Notes: generated by a model from the sequence alone, not told the origin. Shown: positions 16,790-24,060, counted from the stretch's first letter. The stretch is DNA of 32,684 nt from Streptomyces coryli (GCF_011044975.1 NZ_JAAKZV010000072.1:1-32684); one strand, 5' to 3'. Numbers and translations: made by a program.

Positions 16790-17256
16790 ACCCGATCCCG
16801 CAGCCCGCGCCGCCCGCCCCGCATCATCCACGCGTGATTGGCCCGCAGCAGCGGACGCGCGGGCACCGCGAGCCACCGCAACAGCCGCTTGTGCACGACC
16901 ACTTCCTGCTCGAAGACCACGCGGGTACGGGCGCCGCCGGGCACCACGGTGAACCGCGCCCACCCCTCCAGGTCCCCGCTCAGGTCGATCTGCAGCACCC
17001 CGGCCGTACGATCGTTGCGCGCCTCCCGCGCCCCGACCCGCAGCGTGTACGGCAGCACCGACCGGAACGCCGCCGTCCCCGAGCTGGTATCGATCCGCCG
17101 CACCTCCCGCACCTGCGGCCACCACCCCGGATACTCCTCGGCCCGGGCCAGCACCTCGAACACGTCGCCGCTGGGCGCCGCGATCATCCAGACGCTGCGG
17201 AACCGGTACCGATGCAGCGAGGGGCGCCGGCCTGAGCCGACGCCCCTCGATTCCAT
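16786..17256 (-). CDS. SRPBCC (START-like) lipid/polyketide-binding fold protein
   Basis: The 156-aa protein has the SRPBCC pattern: a first strand HRYRFRSVW, a helix with the conserved EEYPGWWPQVREV, alternating beta strands, and a long C-terminal helix (LLRANHAWMMRGGRRGL). Such proteins bind hydrophobic ligands in a helix-grip cavity. The ligand here is unknown. The only start that keeps the first strand is ATG 17256. It lies one base after the 3' end of tRNA-Val copy 2, with no ribosome site, so translation may depend on tRNA processing. Codons about 3-13 also encode a near-perfect hairpin (17219-17248). The stop overlaps the promoter of tRNA-Val copy 1. Confidence 0.82.
   Translation of the reverse strand: MESRGVGSGRRPSLHRYRFRSVWMIAAPSGDVFEVLARAEEYPGWWPQVREVRRIDTSSGTAAFRSVLPYTLRVGAREARNDRTAGVLQIDLSGDLEGWARFTVVPGGARTRVVFEQEVVVHKRLLRWLAVPARPLLRANHAWMMRGGRRGLRDRV
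17219..17248 (-). terminator. hairpin inside the first codons of the SRPBCC gene
   Basis: GAGGGGCG/CGCCCCTC forms an 8-bp stem. After one mismatch there is a further 4-bp stem and a CTGA-type tetraloop. It starts about 10 nt downstream of the tRNA-Val copy 2 3' end, where a tRNA terminator is expected, yet it lies in the SRPBCC reading frame. Confidence 0.5.
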
Positions 17257-17257
17257 G

Positions 17258-17329
17258 TGGGCGATACTGGGTTCGAACCAGTGACCTCTTCGGTGTGAAC
17301 GAAGCGCTCTTCCGCTGAGCTAATCGCCC
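17258..17329 (-). tRNA. tRNA-Val (anticodon CAC), copy 2
   Basis: The 72-nt cloverleaf has acceptor stem GGGCGAT/ATCGCCC, anticodon loop TTCACAC and T-arm GGTTCGAACC. CCA is not encoded. The discriminator A (17258) is followed by one C and then the ATG of the SRPBCC gene. A possible -10 TAACGT (17348-17343) precedes it, but no good -35 is seen. Confidence 0.96.
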
Positions 17330-17378
17330 GGGTGCGGGCCCAACGTTACCCCATGTCAGGCCGCACTCACGACGACGG

Positions 17379-17852
17379 TCAGCGCTGCACGTTCCACGGC
17401 ATCTCGAAGCCGTACTTCGACAGGTACGCCAGCAGCAGCACCGCGCAGATCGTCACCCCGACCGACGTCAGGATGATGTTCCGCCGCCGCACCGCCGGGT
17501 CGAGCGCCTTCTGGGCCGCCTCCGTGACCTTCAGCTTGGTCCACCGGAGCACCAGCCGCGCCCAGACGAACTCCGTCGCCCAGATCGCCATGCCGCCGAA
17601 GATCACGACCCAGCCGGGGCCCGGCAGCGGCAGCATGATGATCCCCGCGACCACCACGGCCAGGCCCACCACGAAGACCCCGACCTGCCAGCTGAGGTGC
17701 AGCGCCCGCCGCGCCTGCACGAACTGCGGGGCCTTCGACACCCGCTCTACCTTCTCTTTCACCCCACCGGAGTCATGGTCCGGCGCCATTGCCGCGCCAT
17801 CGGCCGCGCCTCCCCTACCGGAACCCATGTCTCCGTTACTCTCCGCATTCAT
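17379..17852 (-). CDS. PGPGW-motif transmembrane protein (TIGR02611-like)
   Basis: This is a 157-aa membrane protein. A charged, glycine-rich N-terminus is followed by two or more membrane segments, with the family motif PLPGPGWVVIFGG after the first, then a basic cytoplasmic stretch (KALDPAVRRRN) and a last segment (IILTSVGVTICAVLLLAYLS). This matches the actinobacterial PGPGW/TIGR02611 proteins of unknown function. Start ATG 17852 is chosen. ATG 17828, with GGAG near it, and ATG 17903 are alternatives. It diverges from ssgB with a 190-bp shared upstream region, so possible co-regulation with sporulation division is worth noting but unproven. Confidence 0.85.
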   Translation of the reverse strand: MNAESNGDMGSGRGGAADGAAMAPDHDSGGVKEKVERVSKAPQFVQARRALHLSWQVGVFVVGLAVVVAGIIMLPLPGPGWVVIFGGMAIWATEFVWARLVLRWTKLKVTEAAQKALDPAVRRRNIILTSVGVTICAVLLLAYLSKYGFEMPWNVQR

Positions 17853-17954
17853 GCAGCCCAAACTACCCGACCCGGGAAGTTCACCGGAATGGCCCAATGG
17901 CACAAACCGCCACTAGGCCATACGAAGGCCTCGAATCATTACAAAACCGTCAGA

Positions 17955-17969
17955 GGGGTTTACAACCCC
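17955..17969. promoter_or_regulatory. inverted repeat in the ssgB upstream region
   Basis: GGGGTT-TAC-AACCCC is a perfect 6-bp inverted repeat with 3-nt spacer, 74 nt before ssgB and 103 nt before the divergent PGPGW gene. It contains GTTT, the -35 core used by SigH-type sigma factors. I see no GGGTAT-like -10 at the proper distance. Confidence 0.4.
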
Positions 17970-18042
17970 CCGGTAGGTGGCATGTCGACTTCGCCGACGT
18001 GCGAATCCCCGAGCGCACACTGAGCGAAAGGCCCTGGCGCTT

Positions 18043-18456
18043 ATGAACACCACGGTCAGCTGCGAGCTGCACCTGCGCCTCGTTGTGTCGAGCGAATCAT
18101 CCCTGCCTGTCCCCGCCGGTCTGCGATACGACACCGCCGACCCCTACGCCGTACACGCCACCTTCCACACCGGAGCCGAGGAGACGGTCGAATGGGTGTT
18201 CGCCCGCGATCTCCTCGCCGAGGGGCTGCACCGCCCCACGGGCACCGGTGATGTGCGGGTCTGGCCATCCCGAAGCCACGGTCAGGGCGTCGTCTGCATC
18301 GCCCTGAGCAGCCCGGAGGGCGAGGCGCTGCTGGAAGCCCCCGCGCGGGCGCTGGAGTCCTTCCTGAAGCGAACGGACGCCGCCGTGCCACCGGGCACCG
18401 AACACCGGCACTTCGATCTCGACACAGAGCTCTCCCACATCCTCGCGGAGAGCTGA
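18043..18456 (+). CDS. ssgB: sporulation septation protein SsgB
   Basis: The 137-aa SALP-family protein begins MNTTVSCELHLRLVVSSESS and, as far as I recall, matches S. coelicolor SsgB along its length. SsgB marks future septum sites in aerial hyphae and recruits FtsZ together with SsgA, so it is essential for sporulation division. No membrane segment is seen. ATG 18043 is the conserved start, with GAAAGG about 12 nt upstream. In S. coelicolor the gene is reported to depend on the stress sigma factor SigH. A GTTT-containing palindrome lies upstream here. A 10-bp hairpin terminator follows. The gene restricts the source to sporulating actinomycetes. Confidence 0.97.
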   Translation: MNTTVSCELHLRLVVSSESSLPVPAGLRYDTADPYAVHATFHTGAEETVEWVFARDLLAEGLHRPTGTGDVRVWPSRSHGQGVVCIALSSPEGEALLEAPARALESFLKRTDAAVPPGTEHRHFDLDTELSHILAES

Positions 18457-18465
18457 GGACGCGGA

Positions 18466-18496
18466 CCGCGCCGTCCAACTCGGGGAGACGGCGCGG
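18466..18496 (+). terminator. ssgB terminator hairpin
   Basis: CCGCGCCGTC and GACGGCGCGG form a perfect 10-bp stem with an 11-nt loop, starting 9 nt after the ssgB stop. No T-run is present. Confidence 0.7.
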
Positions 18497-18631
18497 TTAC
18501 GGACAACCGAATAGACCGGCCACACAGCACACGGTGCCGTCGTCCGCGGCGGTCCGCACCGGCGACGGCGCCGTGCTGCCGTAGGCTCGTACCCACTGGC
18601 GACCCGAACCGGCCCAGGGGGAGCGAAACCC

Positions 18632-19168
18632 GTGCTGATCAACCACGACACCCGCCTGTCCCTGGAGATCGTCACGGATCTGCTCAACGCACCGCTGGCC
18701 GACCTGGCCCAGCTCCGCGGCTTCGTGGCGCGGCATGACATCAGCGGCGCGCGCACCCTGGACGAGGCGGATCTCGCGGCCGTACGGGCCGTCCGGGACC
18801 GTTTCGCGCAGGTCTTCGCCGCACCGGACACCCGCGCCGCGGCCGCCCTGGTCAACGACCTCGTGGCGAGCGCCGGCACCACGCCGCAGCTCACCGACCA
18901 CGACGGCTACGACTGGCACGTGCACTACTTCGCCCCGGGCGCCACGCTCGCCGAGCATCTGGCGGCGGACTGCGGCATGGCCGTGGCGTTCCTGGTCGCC
19001 GACGGCGAGCACCAGCGCCTGCGCCGGTGCACGGCCCCGGACTGCGGCCGCGCCTTCGTGGACCTCTCCCGCAATCGCTCCCGGCGCTACTGCTCCAGCC
19101 GCACCTGCGGCAATCGCCTGCACGTCGCCGCGTACCGGGCGCGGCAGCGGGAGCTCACCATCGAATGA
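18632..19168 (+). CDS. CGNR zinc-finger regulator (ABATE domain)
   Basis: The 178-aa protein has the ABATE-type N-terminal domain (about 1-125) followed by a C-terminal CGNR zinc finger: Cys133, Cys138, Cys154 and Cys159 in the pattern C-x4-C-x15-C-x4-CGNR. The family is presumed to be stress-related transcription factors. Arginine-rich RNRSRRY between the cysteine pairs fits DNA contact. GTG 18632 has GGGGGAG 8 nt upstream. A TAGGCT -10-like box near 18583 suggests its own promoter. Its last 14 bp overlap the 3' end of a converging 48-aa membrane protein gene. Confidence 0.88.
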   Translation: MLINHDTRLSLEIVTDLLNAPLADLAQLRGFVARHDISGARTLDEADLAAVRAVRDRFAQVFAAPDTRAAAALVNDLVASAGTTPQLTDHDGYDWHVHYFAPGATLAEHLAADCGMAVAFLVADGEHQRLRRCTAPDCGRAFVDLSRNRSRRYCSSRTCGNRLHVAAYRARQRELTIE

Positions 19169-19301
19169 GGTCGTGCACGCCCGTAAGGAAGATCAGACCC
19201 CCGACCACGGTCAGAAACAGCATCAGGGGTGGCTGGGAGAGGGCGAAGAGGCAGCCCCGCTCGGATGACGGGGCCGGGGCCGCATTGGGTTCTGTGCTCA
19301 T
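19155..19301 (-). CDS. 48-aa single-span membrane protein
   Basis: A short reading frame begins MSTEPNAAPAPSSERGC and ends LTGVHDLIRW. After a proline-rich soluble start it has one hydrophobic segment (residues about 26-42, LMLFLTVVGGLIFLTGV). The codon third positions are GC-rich as in true genes here. It fills the gap between the CGNR gene and the next membrane protein gene, and its stop overlaps the CGNR 3' end by 14 bp on the opposite strand. No ribosome site is obvious before ATG 19301. I have the impression of conserved streptomycete counterparts, but function is unknown. Confidence 0.65.
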   Translation of the reverse strand: MSTEPNAAPAPSSERGCLFALSQPPLMLFLTVVGGLIFLTGVHDLIRW

Positions 19302-19371
19302 GACGGGGCCGATGATGGCGCAGCCGGGGGCACGCCAGGGTCACAACACGCCCGCCGGGGCGGGCAGTCCA

Positions 19372-19836
19372 CTAGATCCCGTGTTTCTTGAGGATCGCCT
19401 CGATGTCGGAAAAGTCCTCGTCGCCGCCGCCGGCGGCCTTCTTGCCGGCGGGCTTCGGGGCCGGGGCGATCGCGGCGGGATCGGAGGCGGCGGGCGCGGC
19501 GGCAGGTTGACGTGCGGCCTTCGCGGCCTTGCGCTCCTTACGGGTCGGGGCCCGGCCGCCGGCGATGCGGGCGATCACCCAGAGCACCACGGCCACCGCG
19601 AGCACGCCGAAGCCGGCCCAGACCGTCGGCTTGAAGACCAGGTCCGCCGCCCACTCCCCCGATGCCTTGCCGATCTTGCCCCCGAGCTTCACCAGACCGG
19701 CCATGGCAAGGCCGACGGGCAGCAGCGACAGGGCCGCGATCTTCGTCGCCCGCAGGAAACGGCGGCGGTAGGCCGTCAGCAGCGCGATGGCCAGGCCCGC
19801 CGCGGACAGAGCGGCACACACGGTCGTGGTGAACAT
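19372..19836 (-). CDS. membrane protein with alanine-rich cytoplasmic tail, unknown function
   Basis: The 154-aa product has three hydrophobic segments (about 3-22, 34-52 and 69-90). They are followed by a basic stretch (RAPTRKERKAAKAAR), a low-complexity Ala/Pro/Lys linker and a conserved-looking acidic end, DEDFSDIEAILKKHGI. The final short helix may be a docking peptide. That is inference. ATG 19836 is chosen because AGGATGGAG lies immediately upstream. The family is not recognised. It diverges from the DsbA-type gene across 112 bp. Confidence 0.75.
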   Translation of the reverse strand: MFTTTVCAALSAAGLAIALLTAYRRRFLRATKIAALSLLPVGLAMAGLVKLGGKIGKASGEWAADLVFKPTVWAGFGVLAVAVVLWVIARIAGGRAPTRKERKAAKAARQPAAAPAASDPAAIAPAPKPAGKKAAGGGDEDFSDIEAILKKHGI

Positions 19837-19948
19837 GACTCCATCCTGCACCCGCGGAGGTCCGGCCTGCCATGGTCCATCCCGGTCTCAGGGAGATGTC
19901 GGGGTCGTGAATCCTCCCCAGGTGCCACTCGATGAAAGACTGGCGCCC

Positions 19949-20470
19949 ATGAGCGACCCAGCTATCACTCCCGTAACCCTCGACGTCTGGTGCGAGCTGC
20001 AGTGCCCCGATTGCCGCTCCGCGCTGGCCGACCTGCACGCCCTGCGCGAGCGCTACGGCGACCGGCTCGACATCCGGCTGCGCCACTTCCCGCTGGACAA
20101 GCACCAGCACGCCGCCGCTGCCGCGCAGGCGGCCGAGGAGGCCGCGGCGCAGCTGGGGAGCGGGACGGCCTGGCCGTATGTGGAGGCCGTGCTGGCGCGG
20201 GTGAAGGACCTGGCCGAGCAGGGTGAGCCGGTGCTGCTCGAGGTCGCCAGGGAGCAGGGCCTCGACGCGGAGGAGATGGAGACCGCGCTGATCGACGGCC
20301 GGCACTTCCTCGCCGTGGACGCGGACGAGGCCGAGGGGCGGGCGATCGGCGTCAAGGGCACACCGACGTACGAGATCGGCGGCAAGATCCTGGACGGCAG
20401 CAAGGACCAGACGGGGCTGCGGGAGCGGATCGAGGAGATCGCGGACGGGCTGCTGGGCGCGGGGTCCTAG
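19949..20470 (+). CDS. DsbA-family thioredoxin-fold protein
   Basis: This is a 173-aa protein with a thioredoxin fold and helical insertion. The redox motif is Cys19-Pro-Asp-Cys22 in ELQCPDCRS, and the cis-proline loop is VKGTPTYEIGG near residue 135. No signal peptide is present, so it acts in the cytoplasm, where actinobacterial DsbA/FrnE-like proteins serve as oxidoreductases. An extra Cys15 precedes the motif. ATG 19949 is preceded by a weak GAAAG. It converges with the GNAT gene, stops 4 bp apart, leaving no room for a terminator. Confidence 0.88.
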   Translation: MSDPAITPVTLDVWCELQCPDCRSALADLHALRERYGDRLDIRLRHFPLDKHQHAAAAAQAAEEAAAQLGSGTAWPYVEAVLARVKDLAEQGEPVLLEVAREQGLDAEEMETALIDGRHFLAVDADEAEGRAIGVKGTPTYEIGGKILDGSKDQTGLRERIEEIADGLLGAGS

Positions 20471-20474
20471 CCGC

Positions 20475-21311
20475 TCAGAGCAGCGGCTTGTAGAGGTGCC
20501 AGGCGGTCGGCTCGTAGCCGAGTGACTCGTAGAGCTTCAGGGCCGGGGTGTTGCCGGCGAAGACGTTGAGGCGGAGGCGGTCCGCGCCGGCCGCCAGGGC
20601 CACCTGCTCGGCCACCAGCATCAGGGTGCGGCCATGGCCGCGGCCGCGGTGTTCCTCCCGCACCTCCACGTCGTAGACCCAGCGGACGCCCGATTCCTTC
20701 GCGCCGCCGGGGTCGATCCAGAGGATGCCCACGACCGCCCCGTCGTGCTCGAGCACGCCCAGGTGGACGCCCGGCGTGTCCAGGCCGTCCGGCAGCGACT
20801 CGGCATGGTCCCGTTCCGCCTTCGCACGCGCCTCGGCCGCCGGCACGCCGCGGTCGATCCAGTCCTGCGCGTAGGTACCGGCCGCGGCCGCCGCCCAGGC
20901 CTGGTACTCGGCGCGGGTCATCGGGCGGGGGCGGGAACCCTCCGGAAGGGACGGGGGCGTGGCCGGCAGCTGCTTGATCATGTTGCGGCTGCGTTCGACG
21001 TAGCCGAGCGCGGTGGCCAGGCGCAGCCCGGCGTCCTCCCCTGCCTGTACGGAGATCTCGACGCGTCCGCAGCCCCAGCCGCGCAGCACCTCCTCGGCGG
21101 CGAGCGCGGCGACCGTGGCGCGGCCGCGGCGGCGGTCGGGCTCGTCGATGCGCAGGTTCTCGATCCGGCCGGCGGACGAGCCCCACCTGGCATCGGTGGT
21201 GAGCGCGACCGTGCCCACGGGGCGGCCGTTGACGCACACCTCGTACGATCTGCGCCGCACTCCGCTCTCGTCGCGGGTCTCCGGTCCCGCCGGCCGCAGC
21301 GTCGTCGTCAT
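20475..21311 (-). CDS. tandem-GNAT acetyltransferase
   Basis: The 278-aa protein carries two GNAT folds. The first (about 20-115) has the acetyl-CoA motif DEPDRRRGRATVAAL. The second (about 128-278) has REEHRGRGHGRTLM and the typical end NVFAGNTPALKLYESLGYEPTAWHLYKPL. Tandem GNATs include mycothiol synthase and drug acetyltransferases, but the substrate is not shown here, and the second domain has the more complete motif. ATG 21311 follows GGGGGAG at a good distance. It starts 26 bp after pabC on the same strand and may share its transcript. Confidence 0.87.
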   Translation of the reverse strand: MTTTLRPAGPETRDESGVRRRSYEVCVNGRPVGTVALTTDARWGSSAGRIENLRIDEPDRRRGRATVAALAAEEVLRGWGCGRVEISVQAGEDAGLRLATALGYVERSRNMIKQLPATPPSLPEGSRPRPMTRAEYQAWAAAAAGTYAQDWIDRGVPAAEARAKAERDHAESLPDGLDTPGVHLGVLEHDGAVVGILWIDPGGAKESGVRWVYDVEVREEHRGRGHGRTLMLVAEQVALAAGADRLRLNVFAGNTPALKLYESLGYEPTAWHLYKPLL

Positions 21312-21337
21312 GGCTCCCCCTCTGTTCTGTTCTGTGC

Positions 21338-22159
21338 TTACGGATCGATGTCCGCGGCCGACCGCTCCTCGAAGACCCGCATCGCCTTGGCCGTGACCGA
21401 TCCGGACAGGCCCGGCAGCTCGCGGTCGTCGACCCGGTGCACGGCCTGGACGTCGCGCAGCGAGGAGGTCAGGAAGACCTCCTCGGCCTCGCGCAGGGCG
21501 GCGAGCGGCAGGTCGGTCTCCTGCGCGCCGGTCCACTCCACGACCAGCCGCCGGGTAATCCCGGCGAGGCAGCCGGACGCCACCGGCGGGGTGTGCAGCT
21601 CGCCGTCGAGGACGACGAAGACGTTGGAGCCGGTGCCCTCGCAGAGCCGGCCCGCGGTGTTGGCGAAGAGCGCCTCGGTGGCGCCGGCCTCGTGGGCGCG
21701 GGCGAGCGCGACGACGTTCTCGGCGTACGAGGTGGTCTTCAGGCCGGCGAGGGCGCCGTTCTCGTTACGGGTCCAGGGCACCGTCACGGCGGCGGTGCTG
21801 TCCGGGCGGCGCTTGGCCTCGCCGAGGGCGATGACCAGGGTGGGGCCGTGCTTGCCGCGGTCGGAGCCGAGCGGGGACAGGCCGCCCGTATAGGTGATGC
21901 GCAGCCGGCCGAGCGGCATCGGGTTCGCCTCGAGCACGGCGGCGCAGCCGCGCCGTACCTCGTCCAGGTCCGGCGCGGGCAGGCCGAGGCCTGCCGCGGA
22001 GCGGGTCAGGCGGTCGAGGTGCCGGGTGAGGGCGAAGGTGCGCCCGTCGGTCGCCTTGACGGTCTCGAAGATGCCGTCGCCCACCGTGAGGCCGTGGTCG
22101 AAGACGGAGACGCGTGCGTCGGCGGCCTCGTGCAGGGCGCCGTCGAGCCAGATCTTCAT
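21338..22159 (-). CDS. pabC: aminodeoxychorismate lyase (class IV aminotransferase fold)
   Basis: The 273-aa fold-type IV PLP enzyme has Lys141 in GLKTTSYAENV as the PLP lysine and the EGTGSNVFVV and EVFLTSSLRDVQAV motifs. It is read as PabC, which splits 4-amino-4-deoxychorismate into p-aminobenzoate and pyruvate for folate synthesis, because it overlaps pabB by 4 bp (ATGA at 22156-22159). Branched-chain or D-amino acid aminotransferases share the fold, so context decides. The start is ATG 22159. Confidence 0.9.
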   Translation of the reverse strand: MKIWLDGALHEAADARVSVFDHGLTVGDGIFETVKATDGRTFALTRHLDRLTRSAAGLGLPAPDLDEVRRGCAAVLEANPMPLGRLRITYTGGLSPLGSDRGKHGPTLVIALGEAKRRPDSTAAVTVPWTRNENGALAGLKTTSYAENVVALARAHEAGATEALFANTAGRLCEGTGSNVFVVLDGELHTPPVASGCLAGITRRLVVEWTGAQETDLPLAALREAEEVFLTSSLRDVQAVHRVDDRELPGLSGSVTAKAMRVFEERSAADIDP

Positions 22160-23223
22160 GAGTGGTGCGTTCCTCCGGTTCTCGCGTGCTCCTGCGACGC
22201 TATCCCGAGCAGGCGTGCTGCCTTCAACTCGGTTTCCGCCCACTCCTTCTCGGGGTCGGAGTCCCAGATGATCCCGGCGCCGGTGCCGAAGCGCAGCACC
22301 GGGCCGCCGACGGCGTCGCGGTCGATCCAGAAGGTGCGGATGCCGACCGCCAGCTCGCCGGTGCCGCGGTCGGCGTCGACCCAGCCGATGCCGCCGCAGT
22401 ACGGGCCGCGGGGCGCTGTCTCCAGCGCGTCGATGATCTTCAGGGCGCTGCTCTTGGGGGCGCCGGTGACCGAGCCCGGCGGGAAGGTGGCGGCGAAGAG
22501 CTCCGGCCACCCGGCGCCGGGGGCGAGCTCGCCGCGCACGGTGGAGACGAGGTGGACGAGGCCCGGGTGCTCCTCGACGGCGCACAGCGCGGGGACGGTG
22601 ACGGAGCCGGTGGCGCAGACGCGGCCGAGGTCGTTGCGGACCAGGTCCACGATCATGACGTTCTCGGCCCGCTCCTTCTCCCCGAAGTCGGCGGCGGTGC
22701 GCCCGGTGCCCTTGATCGGCCCGGACTCCACGACACGCCCGGCGCGGCGCAGGAACAGCTCCGGCGACGCGGAGGCGACCTCCACGCCGTGTGCGGGGAG
22801 CCGGACGGTGCCGGAGTGCGGGGCGGGATTGCCGCGGGCGAGGAGGGCGGTGAGGGCGTCGACGTCGGCGGCGTCCGGGTCCGGGAGGGGCGCGCTGAGC
22901 ACCCGGCAGAGGTTCGCCTGGTAGACGTCGCCGGCGGCGATGTGCTCGCGGATGCGCCGCACACCCGCCATGTACGCGTCCCGGTCGAGGGATGACCACC
23001 AGGAGCCGGGGTCCGGTCCGCGCCACCGCCCGGGGGCCGGCTCAGGGCGCGCGCCCGAGGCCGCCCGCACGTCCCCGAACCGCGCGCACAGCATCTTGCC
23101 CTCGAAGTCGGCCACCACCGCCCACCAGCCGCTGGAGTCCAGCGCGGCGGGGTCCGTGGTCACGTCGCGAAGATCGCTGGCGATCACACCGCCGAAGCGG
23201 GCGAGGGGCGGGAGGTCGGGCAC
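22156..23223 (-). CDS. pabB: aminodeoxychorismate synthase component I
   Basis: The 355-aa chorismate-binding enzyme has the PabB-specific Lys171 in GPIKGTGRT (anthranilate synthases carry Ala here), then ERAENVMIVDLVRNDLGRV, PPGSVTGAPK and the GAGIIWDSDPEKEWAE end. It aminates chorismate with ammonia from PabA, which is not in the window. The protein is shorter than the usual 450 aa, having only a reduced N-terminal subdomain. GTG 23223 is the first start that keeps the core, and no strong ribosome site is seen. It is coupled to pabC downstream, so the pair makes p-aminobenzoate. Confidence 0.92.
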   Translation of the reverse strand: MPDLPPLARFGGVIASDLRDVTTDPAALDSSGWWAVVADFEGKMLCARFGDVRAASGARPEPAPGRWRGPDPGSWWSSLDRDAYMAGVRRIREHIAAGDVYQANLCRVLSAPLPDPDAADVDALTALLARGNPAPHSGTVRLPAHGVEVASASPELFLRRAGRVVESGPIKGTGRTAADFGEKERAENVMIVDLVRNDLGRVCATGSVTVPALCAVEEHPGLVHLVSTVRGELAPGAGWPELFAATFPPGSVTGAPKSSALKIIDALETAPRGPYCGGIGWVDADRGTGELAVGIRTFWIDRDAVGGPVLRFGTGAGIIWDSDPEKEWAETELKAARLLGIASQEHARTGGTHHS

Positions 23224-23252
23224 GTCATGAGTCTAGGACGGTGAAACGGAAT

Positions 23253-23280
23253 TTGAGCTGGGGACGGAATCCGCTACAGT
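23253..23280 (+). promoter_or_regulatory. predicted promoter of the tRNA Gly-Cys-Val cluster
   Basis: TTGAGC (23253-23258) and TACAGT (23275-23280) are 16 nt apart, and transcription would begin near 23287, about 40 nt before tRNA-Gly. The box lies just beyond the divergent pabB start. Confidence 0.55.
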
Positions 23281-23328
23281 TCATGACGTCAGGCGGGGCG
23301 CGGGTAGCGCCTACTGGATCTTGACATT

Positions 23329-23401
23329 GCGGACGTAGCTCAGTTGGTAGAGCGCAACCTTGCCAAGGTTGAGGTCGCCGGTTCGAACCCGGTCGTCCGC
23401 T
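23329..23401 (+). tRNA. tRNA-Gly (anticodon GCC)
   Basis: The 73-nt cloverleaf has acceptor GCGGACG/CGTCCGC, anticodon stem CAACC/GGTTG and loop TTGCCAA, reading GGC. T-arm GGTTCGAACC is standard. CCA is not encoded. It is the first gene of a three-tRNA cluster. Confidence 0.97.
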
Positions 23402-23428
23402 CGAAGGGGGTCTTGAAGCCCTCGATGT

Positions 23429-23499
23429 GGTGGAGTGGCCGAGAGGCGAGGCAACGGCCTGCAAAGCCGTCTACACGGGTTCAAATCCCGTCTCCACCT
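23429..23499 (+). tRNA. tRNA-Cys (anticodon GCA)
   Basis: The 71-nt cloverleaf has acceptor GGTGGAG/CTCCACC, anticodon stem ACGGC/GCCGT and loop CTGCAAA. It is the second gene of the cluster, 27 nt after tRNA-Gly. CCA is not encoded. Confidence 0.96.
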
Positions 23500-23502
23500 C
23501 AC

Positions 23503-23574
23503 GCGCGATTAGCTCAGCGGGAGAGCGCTTCCCTGACACGGAAGAGGTCACTGGTTCAATCCCAGTATCGCGCA
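23503..23574 (+). tRNA. tRNA-Val (anticodon GAC), copy 1
   Basis: The 72-nt cloverleaf has acceptor GCGCGAT/ATCGCGC and anticodon loop CTGACAC, reading GUC. It starts 3 nt after tRNA-Cys. The 3' A is followed by CGC, so CCA is not encoded, unlike the identical copy at 23989. Confidence 0.97.
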
Positions 23575-23580
23575 CGCTGG

Positions 23581-23618
23581 TCAGAGGCCGTTTCCCCGGT
23601 GCGGGAGACGGCCTCTGA
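23581..23618 (+). terminator. terminator of the tRNA cluster
   Basis: TCAGAGGCCGT and ACGGCCTCTGA form an 11-bp stem that continues inward (TTCCC against GGGAG with one wobble) to about 15-16 bp. It begins 6 nt after tRNA-Val. Confidence 0.85.
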
Positions 23619-23690
23619 CGTGTAACGGAGTGGCCAACTGAGCGACCGACGGCGCCGGAGTCCGCCCGGAGGCCACATACTGGCTACACG

Positions 23691-23912
23691 ATGACTAAAC
23701 GATCCGCGCCTCCGCGCCACCTCGCCACGAGCCCCTTCGCAGCTCCCGTCGTCCCCGAGGTCAAGGACTTCGCCCTGGGGGACCGTGTCTCCCATGATCG
23801 ATACGGCCTGGGCCGGATCGTCGGCGTCGAGGACGGCACCGCCATGCTCGTCGACTTCGGCTCCCGCCAAGCCCGCATCGTCAGCCCGTACAACGGGATG
23901 GAGAAGCTCTGA
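23691..23912 (+). CDS. small Tudor/SH3-like domain protein
   Basis: The 73-aa protein is basic at its N-terminus, then a single small beta domain: GDRVSHDRYGLGRIVGVEDG, TAMLVDFGSRQARIVSPYNG. This resembles the Tudor-like C-terminal domain of UvrD/PcrA helicases and CarD-type modules, which bind proteins such as RNA polymerase. Function is not known for the stand-alone form. GGAGG lies 18 nt before ATG 23691, too far for normal use, so the start may be leaderless. It is enclosed between two identical tRNA-Val(GAC) genes. Confidence 0.8.
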   Translation: MTKRSAPPRHLATSPFAAPVVPEVKDFALGDRVSHDRYGLGRIVGVEDGTAMLVDFGSRQARIVSPYNGMEKL

Positions 23913-23988
23913 GCCGACCAAGGCCTCGGCGGGCGGGTGGATTTGCATTGCAGGTCACGGCCGTGTCATTCTCTTCCCGCAACGCCGC

Positions 23989-24060
23989 GCGCGATTAGCT
24001 CAGCGGGAGAGCGCTTCCCTGACACGGAAGAGGTCACTGGTTCAATCCCAGTATCGCGCA
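23989..24060 (+). tRNA. tRNA-Val (anticodon GAC), copy 2
   Basis: This copy is identical over all 72 nt to the one at 23503. Here the discriminator A is followed by CCA (24061-24063), so the 3' CCA is encoded. An 18-bp terminator hairpin follows at once. No clear promoter is seen between it and the Tudor-like gene. Confidence 0.97.

Noticed and set aside
23503-24060. Integrated genetic element bounded by att sites in tRNA-Val genes
   Set aside because: As a present-day element it fails: the interval is 414 bp between tRNAs with no integrase, excisionase or replication gene. It is kept only as a possible relic.
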